This document shows positions 61,088 to 64,000 of a stretch of 64,000 bases of DNA, one piece after another. Position numbers and translations under genes: made by a program. Position 1 is the stretch's first letter, and each line of letters begins with the position of its first letter. The notes below the pieces were generated by a model that worked only from the letters and a program-made list of their open reading frames with translations, searched no databases and was not told the origin of the DNA. Source of the stretch: Deinococcus soli (ex Cha et al. 2016) (GTDB lineage: Bacteria; Deinococcota; Deinococci; Deinococcales; Deinococcaceae); NCBI RefSeq assembly GCF_001007995.1, contig NZ_CP011389.1:2263501-2327500 (forward strand), in the 5' to 3' direction.

Positions 61088-61507
61088 ATGCGCCCCCTGC
61101 CGCTCCTGCTGGCCCCACTGCTGCTGAGTGCGGGCGTCGCCGGGGCCACCCCCCTGACCGTGGAGGTGAGGTTCGACCTGCACGGCGTCCTCGTGAACCG
61201 CGCCGCGCCCAGCGCCCTGACCCTGCACGGCCCGGGCCGCGCGCCGCTGCCCGTGCGGCTGAGTGGCCCGGCCAGCGTCACCCACCCGGAATCCTTCGGG
61301 CTGCTGCTGCCCGTCCGCGTGACCCTGCCCGCCGCGCCCGCCGGGGAGCTGCGCCTGCGCGGGCCGCTGTTCGTGTGCGGCCTGCGCGAACGCGTGTGCC
61401 GCCGCGTGGACCTGAACCTCCCCGTGCCCGTCACAGCGGGCGCGGCGCGTGTGACCGTCACGGACGCCGACCTCGCCCCGCGCCGCAGCCTGTGGCCGGG
61501 CCGTTAG
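61088..61507 (+). CDS. Small exported protein, DsbD-alpha-like
   Basis: A 139-residue protein with a clear signal peptide (LPLLLAPLLLSAGVAGATPL, cleaved about residue 20). The mature part is beta-rich and ends with LFVCGLRERVCRRVDLNLPV, two cysteines seven residues apart next to a strand. That resembles the cysteine-bearing C-terminal segment of the periplasmic DsbD alpha domain, which passes electrons in disulfide reduction. The match is partial and the domain is short, so the role is only suggested. TAGGCT lies 7 nt before the ATG. Confidence 0.65.
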   Translation: MRPLPLLLAPLLLSAGVAGATPLTVEVRFDLHGVLVNRAAPSALTLHGPGRAPLPVRLSGPASVTHPESFGLLLPVRVTLPAAPAGELRLRGPLFVCGLRERVCRRVDLNLPVPVTAGAARVTVTDADLAPRRSLWPGR

Positions 61508-61516
61508 CATGACCGG

Positions 61517-61951
61517 ATGACCAGTCAGGCCCCCAGGACGAACGCCCGCCACCTGCGCGACTTCCACGACGCCATCGGCGAGGACCGCCGCGACACCCCC
61601 ACGCCCCCCGACCGCGCCCTGCTGACGCTGCGCCGCACCCTCATCCAGGAGGAAGCGGCCGAGGTGGACGCCGAATTCCAGACCCTCGCCGCCCGCCTGG
61701 ACGCCGGGGAGACCCTGGCCGCGCACGACCTGACCGCCCTGGCGCACGAACTGGCCGACCTGCTGTACGTCACGTACGGCGCCTTCGACCGCCTGGGCCT
61801 GGATGCCGACGCCGTGTTCGCCGAGGTGCACCGCGCGAACCTCACCAAGGCCAGCGGGCCGCGCCGCGCCGACGGGAAGATCCTCAAACCCGAAGGGTGG
61901 CAGCCCGCCGACGTCCGCTCGGTGATCGAACGGGCCGTGGGCGGTAGGTAG
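61517..61951 (+). CDS. MazG-like all-alpha NTP pyrophosphohydrolase
   Basis: A 144-residue enzyme of the MazG/HisE superfamily, resembling the Deinococcus radiodurans DR2231 protein, a MazG-like dUTP/nucleotide pyrophosphohydrolase. The Mg-binding acidic helices are TLIQEEAAEVDAEF (EExxE) and ALAHELADLLYVTYG (ExxD), the family signature. The C-terminus HRANLTKASGPRRADGKILK is the substrate loop. It would remove pyrophosphate from non-canonical or excess dNTPs, a housecleaning role. Its TAGCAT -10 overlaps the TAG stop of the gene before it, 6 nt before the ATG. Confidence 0.88.
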   Translation: MTSQAPRTNARHLRDFHDAIGEDRRDTPTPPDRALLTLRRTLIQEEAAEVDAEFQTLAARLDAGETLAAHDLTALAHELADLLYVTYGAFDRLGLDADAVFAEVHRANLTKASGPRRADGKILKPEGWQPADVRSVIERAVGGR

Positions 61952-62050
61952 TTGGGAGTGGGCAGTAGGGAGTGGGAAAAGAGGAAGGGCACCGCCGATC
62001 TGGGGTGCCCTTCCTGCCTTTTCCACTCACCACTTCCTACTTCCCACTGC
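61945..62050. terminator. Long imperfect hairpin between convergent mazG-like gene and ddrB
   Basis: The inner stem GGAAGGGCACC pairs perfectly with GGTGCCCTTCC. It is extended by AGTGGGAAAAG with CTTTTCCACT, and by outer GGCAGTAGGGAGTGG-like sequence with its near complement. It acts as a bidirectional terminator. Confidence 0.75.
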
Positions 62051-62055
62051 CTCCG

Positions 62056-62607
62056 TCAGAACGGCGGTTCGTCGTCTGCGCGTGCCGGGGCGGGGCGGGG
62101 CTGCGTGGGGGCCGGGCGGGTGGGGGCGGGGCGCGCGGCCTGGGCGGGGGCCTGCGTGGGCGTGCCGGGGCGGGCGCCGGGGGTGGCGTAGCGGTCCTGG
62201 CGTCGCCCGCCGCGGAAGATGGCGAGGGTCACGTACTCGAATTCGCCGTCGCTCTTCTCCCGGATGTGTTCGGGGTCGGTGCTTTTCGCGCCGCGGGAGT
62301 ACTTGACGGCAGCGGGGAGTTTCATCTTGCGGCTGTCCACCGCTTCGAGTTCGCGGCGGCGGTAGGCGTGCCCCTTGTGGATGACGAGTTCCTCGCCGTC
62401 GGGGCTGGTCCACTTGCGGGCGCCGATGAGGTGCCAGTCGAAGTCGGGTTCGTTCTCCAGCGGGAACTGGTAGCCGCCGCTGGGGATCTCGCCGCTGGTC
62501 CAGCCGAGGCGGCCGTACTGCCGCTGCGTATCGAGGAGCGCCGAGGCATTCTCGACGTCCACGGTGACTTTGGCGCCCAGGTCGGTGGTGAATTCAATAT
62601 GTAACAT
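62056..62607 (-). CDS. ddrB: Single-stranded DNA-binding protein DdrB
   Basis: A 183-residue Deinococcus-specific DNA damage response protein that binds single-stranded DNA and helps single-strand annealing during genome reassembly. The conserved core is clear: YGRLGWTSGEIPSGGYQFPL, DFDWHLIGARKWTSPDGEEL and SRKMKLPAAVKYSRGAK. A Pro/Ala-rich disordered tail follows, ending in ADDEPPF, an acidic tip like that of SSB which recruits partner proteins. AGGAGGTCAG precedes the ATG. The upstream motif at 62617-62633 puts it under DdrO/IrrE (PprI) control. This is the best taxonomic marker in the window. Confidence 0.97.
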   Translation of the reverse strand: MLHIEFTTDLGAKVTVDVENASALLDTQRQYGRLGWTSGEIPSGGYQFPLENEPDFDWHLIGARKWTSPDGEELVIHKGHAYRRRELEAVDSRKMKLPAAVKYSRGAKSTDPEHIREKSDGEFEYVTLAIFRGGRRQDRYATPGARPGTPTQAPAQAARPAPTRPAPTQPRPAPARADDEPPF

Positions 62608-62616
62608 CTGACCTCC

Positions 62617-62633
62617 TTATGTAAATAACATAA
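62617..62633. promoter_or_regulatory. Radiation/desiccation response motif (RDRM) of ddrB
   Basis: TTATGTAAATAACATAA, a 17-bp palindrome with arms TTATGT and ACATAA that fits the known RDRM (TTATGT-ATT-ACATAA). It ends 10 nt before the ddrB start codon. The DdrO repressor binds this motif until the IrrE protease cleaves DdrO after damage. I saw no other good copy in the window. Confidence 0.93.
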
Positions 62634-62663
62634 CATGGCCGGGGGGTTCTGAACAGTGCCCGC

Positions 62664-63497
62664 TCAACCCTCCCGGCGCAGCACGTAGAAGGCCCGCTTG
62701 CCCTCCCGCGCCAGATCCACCACCGCGAACCCCCGCGCCAGCGCCCCGCCCAGCACCTCCCGCAGCGCCAGCCGCCACGCGCGCCGCACGGGCTCCAGCA
62801 GAGCGTCCACGCGCAGCGGCACCTCCGCCAGGAGTGTTGGCGCCAGCAGCACCTCAGCCTCCAGGGGCAGAGGCACGCCCGGTGCGTCCCCCCGCGCCTC
62901 CAGGACCCGCAGTCCCTCCGGTCGCGGGGCGACCCGTTCCACTGGGCCGCGCGCCAGATCCCACTCGATCAGCAGGCGGTCCGCCGGAAACGCCCCGGCG
63001 CGGTCCTCCTCCAGCGCGTACCAGTCCGGCAGGTACGTCCGCGCGGCCGCCCCCAGCTTCCCCAGGTTCAGGCGGGCATTCCGGGTCACCAGCGGATCGA
63101 AGGTCCACGTCATACGGGTCAGGCCCTGCTCCAGCGCCAGCCGCCGCTGCACATCCTTCAAAGCAACCGCCAGCCCCGAGCCCCGACACGCCGGGTCCAC
63201 CGCCAGCAGGTGCGAGTGATGCCACACCCCCCCGTCCCGCAGCGCCGGAAAGCCGAACGCCAGCCCCACCGGACGCTCCGGCTGGTCCAGCGGGTACGCG
63301 CCCAGCACGATCCCGCCCGTCACGCTGCTGATCCGGAACAGCGTGCCTGGCGTCACCTCGCGGTCGGCGTACCCCCACGCGGCCACCTGCACGCCCTCCA
63401 GCGCCCGGAACGCCCAGGGGTCCACCACCTCGCGGATCACGAACCCCGGCGGACTCCATTCCGGGAACGCCCGCCCCTCAACCGGCACGCGGATCAC
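62664..63497 (-). CDS. GNAT N-acyltransferase paired with NAAAR/MenC
   Basis: A 277-residue GNAT-fold acyltransferase. The acyl-CoA loop is [20 protein letters not shown], and [20 protein letters not shown] (W-FDPL--NA--N--KLG) is the conserved signature of the GNAT group found beside N-succinyl/N-acylamino-acid racemases. Such pairs acylate a D-amino acid, then racemise the acyl derivative. GTG 63497 is the start; it overlaps the racemase stop by 4 nt (GTGA), so the two are co-translated. The longer upstream frame is antisense or out of frame to the racemase. Confidence 0.88.
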   Translation of the reverse strand: MIRVPVEGRAFPEWSPPGFVIREVVDPWAFRALEGVQVAAWGYADREVTPGTLFRISSVTGGIVLGAYPLDQPERPVGLAFGFPALRDGGVWHHSHLLAVDPACRGSGLAVALKDVQRRLALEQGLTRMTWTFDPLVTRNARLNLGKLGAAARTYLPDWYALEEDRAGAFPADRLLIEWDLARGPVERVAPRPEGLRVLEARGDAPGVPLPLEAEVLLAPTLLAEVPLRVDALLEPVRRAWRLALREVLGGALARGFAVVDLAREGKRAFYVLRREG

Positions 63498-64000
63498 GCG
63501 CGGAACTCCTCCTGCACCTCCGCCACGCGCGACACGAACTCCCGGTCCAGCGTCACGCCCGTGCCCGGACCCTGCGGCACCGGCATCAGGCCATCCGTGG
63601 CTTCCAGCCCTTCCTGGATCACGTCCTTCTCCCAGTAGCGGCTCGCGCTGCTCGTATCGCCCGGCAGCGTGAAGTTCGGCAGGGTCGACAGGTGAATGTT
63701 GTGCGCCCGCCCGATCCCGCTTTCCAGCATCCCGCCGCACCACACGGGCGCACCAAACGCCTGCGCCACGTCATGCACGCGCCGCGCCTCCGCGTGACCG
63801 CCCACGCGGGCCACCTTCACGTTCACCACGCCCCCCGACCCCAGCGCCAGTCCCTTGCGGGCGTCCTGCGCGCTCGCCACGCTCTCGTCCAGGCACAGCG
63901 GCGTGCTCAGGCGGCCCTGCAACTGCGCGTGATCCACCAGGTCATCCCACGCCAGCGGCTGCTCGATGTACGTCAGCCCGAACGCGTCCAGCGCCCGCAG
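63494..64000 (-). CDS. menC: N-acylamino-acid racemase / o-succinylbenzoate synthase (5' part outside window)
   Basis: The C-terminal 168 residues of an enolase-superfamily enzyme; the N-terminus lies beyond base 64000. It begins in-frame with [20 protein letters not shown], which has a conserved metal-binding Glu (IEQPL). The next ligand and base are in CLDESVAS and [20 protein letters not shown] (KxxRxGG), and [20 protein letters not shown] completes the site. Deinococcus enzymes of this type are known as N-acylamino-acid racemases that also have o-succinylbenzoate synthase activity. It is coupled to the downstream GNAT gene. Confidence 0.94.
   Translation of the reverse strand: MRALDAFGLTYIEQPLAWDDLVDHAQLQGRLSTPLCLDESVASAQDARKGLALGSGGVVNVKVARVGGHAEARRVHDVAQAFGAPVWCGGMLESGIGRAHNIHLSTLPNFTLPGDTSSASRYWEKDVIQEGLEATDGLMPVPQGPGTGVTLDREFVSRVAEVQEEFRA

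Overview
The window is chromosomal DNA from a Deinococcus species. The strongest evidence is a DdrB single-stranded DNA-binding protein (62056-62607) with a 17-bp radiation/desiccation response motif just upstream of its start. Supporting signs are GC-rich codon use, an N-acylamino-acid racemase/GNAT pair at the right edge, and many genes with a TANNNT hexamer 5-8 nt upstream of the start codon, as expected for the leaderless transcripts known from Deinococcus.

Layout. 1-26600 is mostly housekeeping: pheT (5' truncated), a tandem Nudix protein, a glycosyltransferase, an FAD monooxygenase, a DUF512 radical-SAM protein, mscL, a serine beta-lactamase-like protein, gatC-serS, an isoquinoline-oxidoreductase-type molybdenum hydroxylase, chrA, tRNA-Leu(CAG), a second glycosyltransferase, hisA, a YihY-family protein, a thioesterase, an NAD malic enzyme and dnaX. 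26638-35619 is an accessory island: a class III lanthipeptide system with five tandem precursor genes, a LanKC synthetase and an ABC exporter on the minus strand. Divergent from it are a large ATPase/TPR/BTAD regulator and two small coupled genes, the first encoding a secreted peptide with an internal repeat. 36109-38112 is a nadV-macrodomain operon behind a strong inverted-repeat operator. 38345-49153 holds a G8/CEMIP-like lipoprotein, a leucine-rich-repeat protein, two fatty-acid enzymes, a CHASE3 histidine kinase with its response regulator, a glycine-zipper protein, pdxY and ppx. 49179-64000 holds an SgrR-like regulator divergent from an MFS transporter, acetyltransferases, DUF99, PEGA/DUF4384, an M3 peptidase, RicT, arginase, a phosphoesterase, a candidate structured RNA, a DsbD-alpha-like protein, a MazG-like enzyme, ddrB and menC/NAAAR (cut by the window end).

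How it works together. The most interesting unit is the lanthipeptide island. All five precursors keep an identical core with a Ser-x2-Ser-x2-Cys labionin/lanthionine motif, so the array looks like gene dosage rather than diversification. An intrinsic terminator lies between the precursors and LanKC and would give much more peptide mRNA than enzyme mRNA. CTGGGA direct repeats spaced 11 and 23 bp in the divergent promoter region look like binding sites for the BTAD regulator.

Other non-coding structure includes a family of about 150-160 bp MITE-like repeats (three copies here plus fragments), a roughly 490-bp element bounded by 80-bp inverted repeats, and many rho-independent terminators between convergent genes.
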